Positions 6,442 through 16,481 of a stretch of DNA of 64,000 bases are shown here, in pieces. Source of the stretch: CAIPSZ01 sp038065015 (lineage in GTDB: Bacteria; Patescibacteriota; Patescibacteriia; PEXW01); assembly GCA_038065015.1 (NCBI GenBank), contig JBBTRU010000007.1, forward strand, positions 1 to 64,000, written 5' to 3'. The notes below the pieces were generated by a model. The model ran no database searches, had not been told where the DNA came from, and was given only the letters and a program-made list of their open reading frames with translations. Both the position numbers and the translations under genes were made by a program. Numbering within the stretch: position 1 is the stretch's first letter; every line of letters begins with the position of its first letter.

Positions 6442-9081
6442 ATGCCAGGCACTCTGGATTTTTCGGTTATCATCGTCAGCTGGAACGTGCGCAAACCTCT
6501 CCAGGATTGTCTGGAGAGCATTTTTCGTTTGTCCGAAAACGAACTACCGAGCAAGATTTTTGTCGTGGATAACGCATCAACAGATGGAACGGTTGCTATG
6601 GTACAGCAGAATTTTCCGAAGGTTACGTTGATTGCGAATAAAGAGAATAAAGGGTTTGCTGCTGCGAATAATCAAGCAATTGTCCAGATACCGGGTGGTG
6701 CAATTTTACTTTTAAATCCGGATACCATTGTTTCGGCCGGTGCTTTTCTCCGAATGCTCAAGGCTTTTACAGACCATCCCAAAGCGGGGATAGTGGGGCC
6801 GAAGTTGCTCAACCCTGATGGCAGCGTGCAACCATCGGTCCGGCGTTTGCCAACCGCGTGGGCGCTTGCCGCAATTGCCTTGAAGTTCAGGCACTTTTGG
6901 AAAAATTTTCCTGCCCTGCGAAATTACTTGGCAACCGATCTTGATAGCACATTTGAACAAAAAGTAGGCCAGGTTATGGGCGCTGCATTTTTGATTCGTC
7001 GCGAAGTGCTGAATACCATTGGGCTACTCGACGAAGGTTTTCATGTCTGGTTTGAAGAAGTGGATTACTGCAAACGTGCAGCCGATGCGGGTTGGGAGAC
7101 ATGGTACGTTCCAACTGCTCAAGTGACGCATTTGGGTGGGCAGAGCTTTCAGCAGCAACCATCTGTTACGAAGCAACGCCAGTGGCGTCAGAGTGTACAG
7201 CACTATGCAAAAAAACATTTTACACTTTGGCAACGCGCAGTGCTTTGGAAATGCGGGTGGATCGGTGTTGGGCTGACGTGGGTAATAAATATATTTACCA
7301 ATACTAAACGAAAGAGTTTAGTTTGGTTATGGGGGATTCCCGTTGTTGTTACAATTTTATTAGGACTGGGAACCCTAAAAGTTGGTATTTTAAGTGATGA
7401 TTGGGACTGGATGTATGAAGCCCGCCAGACTATTGAACAACCCATCCGACCATTTATTTCTAATGTCGGTGGGGCATTCTATCGTCCATTGAGCACGTAT
7501 AGTTTTTCTCTAGATTACAAAGTGGCAAAGTACAACGGAATATTCAGCCATGTACACCAGGTATTCCTTACTGCACTCTTTGTTGCATTATTTGTTATTC
7601 TCGTGTGGAGATTCACAGGCAATGTCTGGCTAAGTCGGACAAGTGGAATACTATTTGCACTGTGGCCGACACATCATGAAGTAACAACTTGGCTTGCAGC
7701 ACGGCCAGATTTATTGTGCGCAATATTTTTTGTCTCCGCGTTACTGACTTTTGATGCCGCAGTACGTCGTCCTCGCTTATGGTTAGTTGCACTTACCGTA
7801 CTCTTTGCAACATCAAGTTTTTTGAGTAAAGAAAATGGCATCATAATAATCCCTGCATTATTCCTTTATACTTTTTCGCAGCGTTGGTTTCGAAGGCGTA
7901 CCGCATGGCTAGCCCTATTTTTGAGTTTGATAATGGTAAGTTTCTTTGTGTACGTAAGAAGCATCGTTTTAGGTCAGCTGGTAGGTGGCTATAACGAAGA
8001 GCAGTTTTCACTACACTGGCGGGACATCACGCAATTGTTTCGCAGCCTGGTCATTGGTTGGGTGAATTGGTCATGGTTTGCTGGCCATACGAGTGAACAG
8101 GCAACGACTTTGATACGTCGCATACTTACTCTTGTTGTAAGTACAGGTTTACTCGCACTAGTCATACTACAATTACGTAACCTATGGCATGAACGACGAA
8201 AAGTACTACTTCTTTTAGCTTGGTCGGTCGTTATTATTAGTCCAGTACTCCCCATGCTAGAAGGACTAGACTTGGGTCAACTCACTGGGACTCGTTTTTT
8301 ATTTCTCTTTAGTAGCGTTGTGTGCTTTGCCATTGCTTTGCTCTTGTATAGAATAAAATTTCGCAAACGTATATTGGTATTGCTAATTGTTACATTGGCA
8401 ATTGCCTGGGGCATTAACTTGCAACCTTGGCGCATGGCTGCAGCGCGGGTGCAAGGTGTACGTCAGCAACTCATTCAGGTTTTGGCAACGCCTTCCGCTC
8501 AATCTGCTATATATATTCGTGGGCTACCTGGAGACATTCATGGTGCGTACATGTGGTATGCCCGTCGAAGCGTACCAGAGTTATTAGTAGCAACGTATGG
8601 TAACCCACTACTGTATAGTCCCGCAGTGATGGATGACTCACCATTTTGTCGTACCAATACTGAAGCTGAAGTATATGTTCTTGACTGGAAATCAAAAACA
8701 ACAACATTCATAGTATCGCGGCGACGGGTACTAGCAACGCCTCATAAGCAGCAACAAACACTAAATACGTCCGTAGAATCATTTGGCTCGGGAGAGTTTA
8801 TTGTACGATGGGATGCCACAATATCTACTGATGCATACCGAGCAATCGCGATATACTATACAAGCACTACCCCAGTAGTTGGTCAGCTCGAGGTTGCATC
8901 AGGGGCTACCGCAACACCAAATATAGGTAAGGTATTATTTCCCGCGAATAAAAATGGATGGTTGCAATTTACTCTCTGTCAGAGTAGAGGTTGGACATTG
9001 AATCCATCCCCAAAAGCATTACACCTTACGGTACCTTTGGGTACAGAAATCAAGAGTGTCAAATTTATAGATCCAAGATAA
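6442..9081 (+). CDS. GT2 glycosyltransferase fused to a polytopic PMT/TMTC-like membrane domain
   Basis: 879 aa. Residues 1-250 are a GT2 (rhamnosyltransferase-like) GT-A domain with VIIVSWN, VVDNASTDGT, NPDT (DXD-type metal site) and the acceptor-side EEVDYCKRA. From about residue 280 the protein becomes polytopic, with about ten hydrophobic segments and TWLAARPDLL, a loop seen in polyprenol-phosphate-dependent GT-C mannosyltransferases. A non-membrane C-terminal region follows from about residue 670. It probably adds sugars to a lipid-linked or surface glycan. I prefer the ATG at 6442 because of promoter spacing; 6436 is also possible. The membrane half uses more AT-rich codons than the GT2 half. 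Confidence 0.8.
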   Translation: MPGTLDFSVIIVSWNVRKPLQDCLESIFRLSENELPSKIFVVDNASTDGTVAMVQQNFPKVTLIANKENKGFAAANNQAIVQIPGGAILLLNPDTIVSAGAFLRMLKAFTDHPKAGIVGPKLLNPDGSVQPSVRRLPTAWALAAIALKFRHFWKNFPALRNYLATDLDSTFEQKVGQVMGAAFLIRREVLNTIGLLDEGFHVWFEEVDYCKRAADAGWETWYVPTAQVTHLGGQSFQQQPSVTKQRQWRQSVQHYAKKHFTLWQRAVLWKCGWIGVGLTWVINIFTNTKRKSLVWLWGIPVVVTILLGLGTLKVGILSDDWDWMYEARQTIEQPIRPFISNVGGAFYRPLSTYSFSLDYKVAKYNGIFSHVHQVFLTALFVALFVILVWRFTGNVWLSRTSGILFALWPTHHEVTTWLAARPDLLCAIFFVSALLTFDAAVRRPRLWLVALTVLFATSSFLSKENGIIIIPALFLYTFSQRWFRRRTAWLALFLSLIMVSFFVYVRSIVLGQLVGGYNEEQFSLHWRDITQLFRSLVIGWVNWSWFAGHTSEQATTLIRRILTLVVSTGLLALVILQLRNLWHERRKVLLLLAWSVVIISPVLPMLEGLDLGQLTGTRFLFLFSSVVCFAIALLLYRIKFRKRILVLLIVTLAIAWGINLQPWRMAAARVQGVRQQLIQVLATPSAQSAIYIRGLPGDIHGAYMWYARRSVPELLVATYGNPLLYSPAVMDDSPFCRTNTEAEVYVLDWKSKTTTFIVSRRRVLATPHKQQQTLNTSVESFGSGEFIVRWDATISTDAYRAIAIYYTSTTPVVGQLEVASGATATPNIGKVLFPANKNGWLQFTLCQSRGWTLNPSPKALHLTVPLGTEIKSVKFIDPR

Positions 9082-9091
9082 TTGACTTCTC

Positions 9092-10552
9092 ATGAAATTT
9101 AGAAATTTTATCTACCTTGTTGCACTGTTCGTCGCTATAGAGGCACTTTCCTTCTTCGGCTGGCAGTACCCAGTGGTTGGCGTGTTTGCTTGGCTCGGCA
9201 TTGTGGCCCTTACCTTTGCCGTGGCCTTGGTACGCCCAGAAGCAGCTTTGGGCGCGGTCATGGCCGAGTTGGTCCTTGGCGGCAAGGGCTATTTGTTTAG
9301 TTTACCCATTGGTCAGGCTGACCTTTCGTTGCGACTTGGCATATTCTTGGCCGTTATGATCGGTAGTGCCGTGACCACCATACGCTTGCACAATGTCTGG
9401 GGTACGCAGTGGCGCTTTCGTTGGCTGTGGTTGGGCTGGATTGCAATTGCAGTGTGGGCTGCTGTGGTTGGGTTGCTTCGCGGTAATGGTTTTGGCGCAG
9501 TGTTTAACGACGCTAATGCCTTTTTGTTCCTCGCTTTGGCCCCGGCATTTGGTTTGCTCCGCACGCGCGAACACCTCATGCACGTCTTGTACTGGATTGG
9601 TGCGGCAATAATTGTGCTGGCGTTAAAGACCGCACTGGTACAAGGCTTATTCACGCACTACGCATCAACTGATCTCGTCCTGCTCTATAAGTGGGTGCGT
9701 GACACCGGCGTCGGTGAAGTAACGTACATCATTGGGCATCTCTACCGCGTCTTCTTCCAGAGTCACGTCTATGGGTTACTCGCCTTCTTCACCGGTATTG
9801 GCCTGGCCGTAGCCCGGCCCAAGCGGCAGTGGCTGTGGACTGTCGTCGCCGGGCTCGGGGCGTACGTTGTGGTGGTGAGTCTTTCCCGAAGTTTCTGGTT
9901 AGGCGGCTTGGTCGCCTTGGCTTTGGCGCTCGTCGGTATGTTGAGTCGTCGGTCATTCCGGGTCTGCATTGCGCCGGTGAGTTTTTTTGCCGCCATTGCC
10001 TTACTCGTCGCTTACGTCGGATTTCAGTGGACCTTAAATTTTCCAGGCCTCTGGGGCGGTGGGGGAAGTGGCGGCACGCTTGTCCGCGCGCGTTCCGATA
10101 TCCAGGCCGAGTCCGCGGCTTCGAGTCGCCGAGAGCTTTTGCCGGTCATTACCCGGGCTATGTTTGATCATCCTTTTACCGGGAGCGGCTTGGGTACGTC
10201 GCTTACATACCAAACCAAAGATCCGCGGGTAAACACTGCAAAAACCTCAAAAGGCACAGCCTACACCACGACTGCGTTTGAGCTTGGTTACCATGGTTTT
10301 GCTTTGCAGTTTGGCCTCGTCTTGGTGCTGGCCTGGCTGTATCTTTTATTCCGCTTTCTCCAGCAAGGACTTACCATACTTCGGTTGCACTCACCCGACC
10401 GGCCAATTGTGGCAGGCCTATGGTTAAGTGTTTTCGCGCTGTGCACCTTGCACCTCACCACCCCGTACCTCAACCATCCGTTAGGTTTTGGTTTCATCCT
10501 CCTAGCCGCAGCGGCCTTTACGCTACTTGATCCTCGCTATGCCCGACGTTGA
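9092..10552 (+). CDS. O-antigen ligase family membrane protein
   Basis: 486 aa with about 11-12 transmembrane segments. A large loop near residues 320-410 (GLGTSLTYQTKDPRVNT and TAFELGYHGFALQFGL) is the periplasmic or extracytoplasmic loop characteristic of Wzy_C ligases and polymerases. The family transfers or polymerises undecaprenyl-linked glycans. Its position between glycosyltransferases supports a role in surface polysaccharide assembly; whether it ligates to lipid, protein or wall is unknown. Follows the previous gene by 10 bases and overlaps the next by 14. Confidence 0.82.
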   Translation: MKFRNFIYLVALFVAIEALSFFGWQYPVVGVFAWLGIVALTFAVALVRPEAALGAVMAELVLGGKGYLFSLPIGQADLSLRLGIFLAVMIGSAVTTIRLHNVWGTQWRFRWLWLGWIAIAVWAAVVGLLRGNGFGAVFNDANAFLFLALAPAFGLLRTREHLMHVLYWIGAAIIVLALKTALVQGLFTHYASTDLVLLYKWVRDTGVGEVTYIIGHLYRVFFQSHVYGLLAFFTGIGLAVARPKRQWLWTVVAGLGAYVVVVSLSRSFWLGGLVALALALVGMLSRRSFRVCIAPVSFFAAIALLVAYVGFQWTLNFPGLWGGGGSGGTLVRARSDIQAESAASSRRELLPVITRAMFDHPFTGSGLGTSLTYQTKDPRVNTAKTSKGTAYTTTAFELGYHGFALQFGLVLVLAWLYLLFRFLQQGLTILRLHSPDRPIVAGLWLSVFALCTLHLTTPYLNHPLGFGFILLAAAAFTLLDPRYARR

Positions 10553-11465
10553 CGTAAGCATTGTTACCTGGAACAGCGCGCCGGAGCTCCGTGCGCTCCT
10601 CGAGAGCTTGCAGGCGCAAACTTTGCAACCCGCAAGTATTACTATTGTGGATAATGCCTCCACCGATAGCACGCAAGCGGTGTGTGCGAATTTTTCAAAC
10701 ATGACGGTGCTCCCGCAAGCTACGAACGTGGGCTTTGCGGCTGGGCATAACCTTGGCATCGCGCACGGTCGGGCCGAGTTTGTGTTGGTGGTAAACCCTG
10801 ATGTTATCCTCTCGCCCACGTACTTGGAGCAAGTACTAAGCGTTGCGGAGGCTCTACCGAAAGCTGCGGCTTTCACTGGCGTGCTGCGCCGTGCGGACGG
10901 ACGCGTTGATACCACGGGTGTGCGCGTGCAGGTTTCCCGGATTGTCCGCGACCGGCTGGATGTACCAGTGCTGCCTCAGTCCCGCTTTGGCATTTCTGGT
11001 GCGGCGGCATTCTACCGGCGGGCTGCGCTGCAGGACGTTGCGGTCGGCGGGCAATTCTTTGCTGAAACGTTTTTTGCATACAAAGAAGATGTCCAGCTGG
11101 CGTGGCGCTTGCAGTGGGCGGGATGGGGTGCATATTGCGTCCCTGCGGCCGTGGCTACGCACCAACGGAACCTTGCGGCAGGCACGCGCCGTTCGGCGCG
11201 GGACGCGCAGCGAAGATTCTTCAGCTACCGCAACCACCTGTTGCTCTACCCATCAGCCGAGAGTTTTTCGACCGTGCTGCCAGACCTGTGGGCAATAGTC
11301 CCAACCGAAATTGCGCGCCTACTTTTTTTACTCGTTACGGATTTTCGGGTAACGCTGCGCGCCCTTGCTGCAGCAGGCAAAATGTGGCACGCTGCAAGAA
11401 CCTTCGCCGCTCAACAGCGGCGTTCCGTGCCTAGTGCGCAGGTCCGTAAAGCATTATTTGCATGA
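10539..11465 (+). CDS. GT2 family glycosyltransferase
   Basis: 308 aa, rhamnosyltransferase-like. N-terminal VSIVTWNS, then IVDNASTDS and NVGFAAGHNLGI (nucleotide-sugar binding), VNPDV (metal-binding DXD equivalent) and KEDVQLAWRLQWAGW near residue 185 (catalytic base region). No predicted membrane span except possible C-terminal amphipathic helices. I chose the ATG at 10539, inside the ligase gene's 3' end; a TTG at 10527 is the only longer option. It overlaps the following GT2 by an ATGA, so the pair is translated together. Confidence 0.85.
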   Translation: MPDVDVSIVTWNSAPELRALLESLQAQTLQPASITIVDNASTDSTQAVCANFSNMTVLPQATNVGFAAGHNLGIAHGRAEFVLVVNPDVILSPTYLEQVLSVAEALPKAAAFTGVLRRADGRVDTTGVRVQVSRIVRDRLDVPVLPQSRFGISGAAAFYRRAALQDVAVGGQFFAETFFAYKEDVQLAWRLQWAGWGAYCVPAAVATHQRNLAAGTRRSARDAQRRFFSYRNHLLLYPSAESFSTVLPDLWAIVPTEIARLLFLLVTDFRVTLRALAAAGKMWHAARTFAAQQRRSVPSAQVRKALFA

Positions 11466-12295
11466 CTGCAACGCCCGACATCTCCATTATCATCCTCAAC
11501 TATAAAACGCGTGGCCTGCTGCGGCAGTGCCTGCGTGGTATTGCGACGTCGAACGATGCGGTATCCAAGCAAGTGATAGTTGTTGACAACGCTTCGGGCG
11601 ACGGCAGCATCGAAATGGTTGAGAAAGATTTTCCCGATGTCACCCTCGTTGCCTCGCCAGTAAATAATGGTTTTTCGTCGGGTATGAATCTTGGGCTCAA
11701 GCGGGCGCACGGCCGTTACGTTGCCTTGCTCAACACCGATATTGCCATTATGGATAAACCGTTTGACCGGTTGGTGCAATTCCTGGACCAGCACCCAAGC
11801 GTTGGCCTGGCAGGACCAAAACTTATCAATCCTGACGGTTCGGTGCAGTACTCCTGCTGCCGTTTTCCCGAAAAGCTCACCCCTCTCTACCGCCGGACAC
11901 CGTTGGGTAAAATTCCTTTCATTCGAAAAAAGTTGCAACGGTTTGTTATGGCAGACTTCACGCATAACGAGAACCGGACGGTCGATTGGTTACTTGGCGC
12001 ATTTGTCGTGGCGCGGGCGGCAGCCGTGGAGAAAGTCGGGCTGCTCGATGAGCGTTTTTTTCTGTACTTCGAAGATGTCGATTGGTCCAGGCGTTTCTGG
12101 GCCGCCGGTTGGCAAGTCATGTACGTGGCAGATGTGGATGTGGTGCACTACCACAAGCGCCAATCGGCCGAGAATCCAGGACTGACCGGGCTTTTTTCTT
12201 TCCCCACGAACATTCACATTCAGTCCTGGTTTCGCTACCTGGCAAAATATAATGGCGTACCCCTGCCTATTCACCCGCAACGTACTGAACCCTAA
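11462..12295 (+). CDS. GT2 family glycosyltransferase
   Basis: 277 aa. Signature elements in order: ISIIILNYKT, VVDNASGDGS, NNGFSSGMNLGL, LLNTDI (metal site) and YFEDVDWSRRFWAAGW (catalytic acid region). It belongs to the same rhamnosyltransferase-like GT2 group as the two upstream proteins, so the cluster may extend one glycan by successive, different linkages. Substrate specificity cannot be read from sequence. Starts in an ATGA overlap; the DUF4012 gene follows after 2 bases. Confidence 0.85.
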   Translation: MTATPDISIIILNYKTRGLLRQCLRGIATSNDAVSKQVIVVDNASGDGSIEMVEKDFPDVTLVASPVNNGFSSGMNLGLKRAHGRYVALLNTDIAIMDKPFDRLVQFLDQHPSVGLAGPKLINPDGSVQYSCCRFPEKLTPLYRRTPLGKIPFIRKKLQRFVMADFTHNENRTVDWLLGAFVVARAAAVEKVGLLDERFFLYFEDVDWSRRFWAAGWQVMYVADVDVVHYHKRQSAENPGLTGLFSFPTNIHIQSWFRYLAKYNGVPLPIHPQRTEP

Positions 12296-12297
12296 CT

Positions 12298-14238
12298 ATG
12301 ATGCGCAATTTTCTCAAACACACCTTGTGGCAGCAAATGGGCAAGCAGCTGAAGCGGATGTGGCCCTATACCTGGCCAGTCCTGGTTGGTGCTGCTGCGC
12401 TCATACTTATTGTTGGTGCGGTTTTTGGACCGAGGGTAAAAACCGTGTACCAAGAAGCGTTGGCAGGGAAAGCCGATTTAACAAAAGCCCAAGACTTCGT
12501 GGTTGCCCAAGAATTCACCGAGGCTTTTGCCTTGCTCACTTCTGGCCGACAGCACCTGACGACTGCCCAAGACCAGTTACACCGGCTAGGATTTTTTCGG
12601 TCTTTACCGTGGGTAAAGACACAAGTGCAGGCGGCTGATGAATTGCTCGCAGCGGGTATTGCCACCACCTCGGGGGTCGAGCGCTTGAGTACGTGGGCCG
12701 AACGCGTAGTAAAACCGTTCAAGACGGGAAAATCTTTTAGCTTGGGTAGCCTCAAACCCGAGCAGAAACGCGCAATCCTCAAAGCAATCTATGAAGCCCA
12801 ACCCGATTTACAAGCGGCAAAAGCTTCGATTGATCTTGCCGTAACGCATTTGCACGCTATCCCGAAAAATGGGTTGGCCGGCAAACTCAACGCGGCCGTG
12901 CAACCCTTCCGCGATACTTTGCCCGGCTTGCAGGAAGGCATTGGCCAAGCGATCCCGGCTTCGAAAGTTATTCCACCGCTGCTGGGCTACCCTTCACCGC
13001 AGAACTACCTTTTCTTGTTGCAGAATAATGCTGAACTGCGGCCCACCGGCGGCTTCATTGGGACGTACGGCATTGTGAAAGTAGTGGACAGCAATATTTC
13101 TTCTTTTACTACGGATAACGTATACAACCTTGACGACCAGGCGAAGGCGTTGCGCATTACCCCGCCGGCGGCACTCACGCAGTACAACAAGGTCAACCGC
13201 TGGCTTTTCCGCGATTCCAACTGGTCACCCGATTTTCCCACTGCCGCCCAAGAAGCGCTCTCTTTTTACCGCCTGGAAGGCGGCCGCGAGCGCAACCTCA
13301 ATGGGGTTATTGCCGTTGACCCAACGTTCTTTGCCTCGCTCTTAAAAGTGACTGGCCCAATTACCATTAAGAAGAAAGAGTTCCGAGCCGATAATTTGGT
13401 TGAAGAGCTACAGTATATTACCGGCGTCGAGTACACGTACCAGGGCTTGAGCACGGCCGAGCGCAAGCAGATTATTGGCACACTCGGGCAGGCGCTCATA
13501 GAAAAAATGCTCACGCTGCCCAAAGAGAAGTATGGTAAAGCGTGGACGGCTTTCCAGGAAAATCTTAAAGCCAAACATGTACTGGTGTGGGTGGCCGATA
13601 CGAACCGCCAGCGCACGCTCGCCGACCTGGGGTGGTCTGGAGCTGTACAAACCCCGCAAGGCGACACGTTTATGGTGGTGGATGCAAACTTGGCGAGTTT
13701 AAAGAGCGACCCGGCAGTCCAACGCACGCATAGTTATACCATCAAGAAAGCGGGGGATGATCTCGTTGCCGAGCTTACCATTCGTTACGAGCATACTGGT
13801 AAGCTCAACTGGAAGACCACGCGTTACCGAACCTACACGCGGGTGCTCGTGCCGAAGGGGAGTGAACTCTTGAAAAGTAGCGGGGCTATGGTAGACTGCA
13901 ACGTCAAACGAGACGGTACGGTAGTAACCACCGAAACCCTCGGGCTCACTGCCTTTGCGGCCTTTACCTGCACCGAAGTTGGGGCTAGCCACGAACTAAA
14001 ACTCACCTACCGATTAGGCGGTGGCGTCGGCGTGCTCTGGGACCAAGGTGAGTACAAACTTCTGGTGCAGAAGCAACCCGGGACCGCCGCGTACACCTTT
14101 AACCTGAAAGCAGATTTCGGTGCTGACCTAGATCTTCTGGAAGGTGCAGCGAGCGGTGCTGCAGTAGTACAGCATGTGCTTTCGGCACAAACGCCGCTTA
14201 CCCACGACCTCGACTATAGTGTTCAACGTAAACCGTAG
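12298..14238 (+). CDS. DUF4012 domain membrane-anchored protein
   Basis: 646 aa. One transmembrane segment near residues 25-45, then an extracytoplasmic region. The hallmark NNAELRPTGGFIGTYG sits near residue 242, followed by a long domain in which DSNWSPDFPTAAQEALSFY and GVIAVDPTFFASLL resemble LytR-CpsA-Psr-type sequences. DUF4012 proteins are very frequent in Candidate Phyla Radiation genomes next to polysaccharide genes; attachment of glycan to the cell surface is a reasonable inference, not demonstrated. Sits between the glycosyltransferases and an mreB, all closely spaced. Confidence 0.85.
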   Translation: MMRNFLKHTLWQQMGKQLKRMWPYTWPVLVGAAALILIVGAVFGPRVKTVYQEALAGKADLTKAQDFVVAQEFTEAFALLTSGRQHLTTAQDQLHRLGFFRSLPWVKTQVQAADELLAAGIATTSGVERLSTWAERVVKPFKTGKSFSLGSLKPEQKRAILKAIYEAQPDLQAAKASIDLAVTHLHAIPKNGLAGKLNAAVQPFRDTLPGLQEGIGQAIPASKVIPPLLGYPSPQNYLFLLQNNAELRPTGGFIGTYGIVKVVDSNISSFTTDNVYNLDDQAKALRITPPAALTQYNKVNRWLFRDSNWSPDFPTAAQEALSFYRLEGGRERNLNGVIAVDPTFFASLLKVTGPITIKKKEFRADNLVEELQYITGVEYTYQGLSTAERKQIIGTLGQALIEKMLTLPKEKYGKAWTAFQENLKAKHVLVWVADTNRQRTLADLGWSGAVQTPQGDTFMVVDANLASLKSDPAVQRTHSYTIKKAGDDLVAELTIRYEHTGKLNWKTTRYRTYTRVLVPKGSELLKSSGAMVDCNVKRDGTVVTTETLGLTAFAAFTCTEVGASHELKLTYRLGGGVGVLWDQGEYKLLVQKQPGTAAYTFNLKADFGADLDLLEGAASGAAVVQHVLSAQTPLTHDLDYSVQRKP

Positions 14239-14241
14239 CCC

Positions 14242-15255
14242 ATGGCATTTCTTAGCAAAAAACTCGGCATCGATCTGGGTACCACGAACACGCTCGTGCA
14301 CATGCCTGGCCGCGGCATTGTACTCAACGAACCATCCGTGGTGGCAGTAGCGGTTATTGATAAGCGCGTGCTTGCCGTTGGCGTAGAAGCCAAAGAAATG
14401 CTCGGCCGAACCCCGGATACTATTGTTGCCAAGCGGCCCTTAAAAGAGGGCGTCATTGCCGATTATAAAACGACCGAAGCGATGCTCCGTTACTTTATCA
14501 ATAAGGCTTTGGGCGGAGTACGTTTTTTTCGGCCCGAAGTCATGATTGCGGTCCCGGCCGGGATTACCTCAACCGAACGCCGCGCGGTTATTGATGCTAC
14601 GATTCAAGCCGGAGCCAAAGCTGCGTACATTATAAAAGAACCCATTGCGGCGGCCATTGGAGCGAATATTCCCATTGGCTCGGCGTCTGGCCACATGATT
14701 ATTGACATGGGGGGCGGTACTTCAGAAATTGCCGTTATTTCCCTGGGTGGTATTGTGGCAAACACTTCCGTACGCATTGGCGGTAACAAGTTCGATGCGG
14801 CCATACAAGAGTACACGCGCAAGAAGCATGGCGTGGCCATTGGTGAGCGCAGTGCCGAAGAGCTTAAAATTCACATTGGCTCGGCCTTGCCCTTGGAAGA
14901 GAAGTTGAGCATGGATATTCGCGGACGAGATATGGTGAGCGGTTTACCCACGACGTTGCACGTAACCTCGGACGACATAACCGAAGCTATTCAAAACGAG
15001 CTCATGGGCATTATCCAAGCGGTGAAATCCGTGCTGCAGAACACCCCCCCAGAACTTTCCGCCGACGTCATTGATAAAGGCATGGTCCTCTCGGGTGGCT
15101 CGAGTTTACTTCGGAACATGGATAAACTCCTGACCCAAGCCACGGGTGTGCCGGCCTACGTTGCCGATGACGCGTTACTCTGCGTGGCCAAGGGTACGGG
15201 CGTGGCCTTGGATAATTTGGAATCGTACAAACGCAGCGTGCTCGCTACCGGGTAG
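14242..15255 (+). CDS. mreB: MreB-family actin-like protein (copy 1, in the glycan cluster)
   Basis: 337 aa, normal MreB length. Phosphate-1 loop DLGTTNT, phosphate-2 DMGGGTSEIAVISLGG, adenosine loop LSGGSSLL and the interdomain KEPIAAAIG are all intact, so ATP binding and filament formation are expected. MreB filaments position the elongasome under the membrane. Unlike the second copy at 21397, this one is not next to mreC but sits 3 bases after the DUF4012 gene and just before a GT4, suggesting it may organise polysaccharide export rather than, or as well as, peptidoglycan synthesis. Confidence 0.92.
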   Translation: MAFLSKKLGIDLGTTNTLVHMPGRGIVLNEPSVVAVAVIDKRVLAVGVEAKEMLGRTPDTIVAKRPLKEGVIADYKTTEAMLRYFINKALGGVRFFRPEVMIAVPAGITSTERRAVIDATIQAGAKAAYIIKEPIAAAIGANIPIGSASGHMIIDMGGGTSEIAVISLGGIVANTSVRIGGNKFDAAIQEYTRKKHGVAIGERSAEELKIHIGSALPLEEKLSMDIRGRDMVSGLPTTLHVTSDDITEAIQNELMGIIQAVKSVLQNTPPELSADVIDKGMVLSGGSSLLRNMDKLLTQATGVPAYVADDALLCVAKGTGVALDNLESYKRSVLATG

Positions 15256-15256
15256 T

Positions 15257-16462
15257 ATGCGCATTGGGATAGATGCCTCGCGAGCGAACCTCGCCCAGCG
15301 TACCGGGACCGAGTGGTATGCTTTTCACCTCACGAAGGCGTTTTTTCAGTTTGTGCGACCGAGCGATACAGTGCGCCTGTATGTGAAAGAGCCGCTCCGG
15401 CCAGAGTGGGGGACGCTGCCGAAAAATGTCGAAGTGCGAGTTCTGGGCTGGCCGCCGAAATTTCTCTGGACGCAGTTGCGGCTTTCTGCCGAACTCCTCA
15501 GGCATCGCGTTGATGTACTTTTCGTGCCTGCGCATACCATTCCATTTCTTGCACCGCGGAATACGGTCACCACGCTCCATGACATTGGCTTCGAACATGC
15601 GGCGCAGCTCTATGGGCAGCAGCAACTTGGACCGTCGAATAGCTTTAAGCCTTGGTTGAATGCTTGCGTCCGCCTGTTCACGCTCGGGCGCTACGGCGCA
15701 ACCGAGCTCGATTACCACCGCTTCTCTGCCCGTCGTGCCTTGCAGCACTGTCAGACTATTCTGACTGTTTCGGAGTACACCAAGCAGGATATATGCCAGA
15801 CATACGGCATCGAACCCCAGCGCGTACGGGTTATACCGAATGCCATAGATACCCAAGCCTTTCACCCGAGTGTGCGGCAGGATACCGCGCGCATGGCTGC
15901 CGTTGCTACCCAGGTAGGCCTGCGTCAGCCGTATATTATGACCATTGGCCGCATTGAGAAGAAAAAAAATACCTTGGGACTTGTGCAGGCATTTATTGCA
16001 CTCAAAAAAAATCCTGCCCATGCCCGTTTGCAACTACTCCTCGTGGGTAAGCCGGGCGTTGGGGCTTCGGAAATCACGTCAGCAATCCATGCCGCCGGTC
16101 TAACGGCAGATGTCTTTTGTCCGGGGTGGTTACCCGAAGCAGATATACCCGCACTCATGGCCGGTGCATCGGCTTTTGTTCTCCCGTCGTTTTTCGAAGG
16201 TTTTGGTATACCGGTGCTCGAAGCAATGGCCGTGGGTACGCCCGTCGTTTGCAGTGCCGTAACATCGCTGCCCGAAGTTGCCGGTGATGCCGCGGTGCTC
16301 GTCGACCCCCATGACCCGCAGGCAATTGCCGACGGTGTTGCGAGCGTGCTCGCTGACCCGGAAAAGCAGAAGTTACTCCAAGAAAGAGGGTACACCAGAG
16401 TCCAGCAATTCTCGTGGGCGCGGAGTGCAGCCCAACTGGCCAAGGTGCTTTTTGGTCAGTAG
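15257..16462 (+). CDS. GT4 family glycosyltransferase (GT-B fold)
   Basis: 401 aa from the ATG at 15257, one base after the mreB stop. The start IGIDASRANLAQRTGTEWYA is the usual opening of mannosyltransferase-like GT4 enzymes; TLHDIGFEH follows in the N-terminal domain. The C-terminal Rossmann domain holds GRIEKKKN, GKPGVG, and PSFFEGFGIPVLEAMAVGTPVV with the nucleotide-sugar-binding glutamates. Cytosolic enzyme that transfers a sugar from an NDP or GDP donor, probably in the same surface glycan pathway. Last gene of the cluster; a new promoter follows. Confidence 0.88.
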   Translation: MRIGIDASRANLAQRTGTEWYAFHLTKAFFQFVRPSDTVRLYVKEPLRPEWGTLPKNVEVRVLGWPPKFLWTQLRLSAELLRHRVDVLFVPAHTIPFLAPRNTVTTLHDIGFEHAAQLYGQQQLGPSNSFKPWLNACVRLFTLGRYGATELDYHRFSARRALQHCQTILTVSEYTKQDICQTYGIEPQRVRVIPNAIDTQAFHPSVRQDTARMAAVATQVGLRQPYIMTIGRIEKKKNTLGLVQAFIALKKNPAHARLQLLLVGKPGVGASEITSAIHAAGLTADVFCPGWLPEADIPALMAGASAFVLPSFFEGFGIPVLEAMAVGTPVVCSAVTSLPEVAGDAAVLVDPHDPQAIADGVASVLADPEKQKLLQERGYTRVQQFSWARSAAQLAKVLFGQ

Positions 16463-16481
16463 GTGCTTAACTCGGCAGCCC

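Noticed and set aside
15245..16033. Long minus-strand open frame (262 codons) opposite the GT4 gene
   Set aside because: It lies antisense to a gene with clear family motifs, has no ribosome site and an unlikely amino-acid composition.
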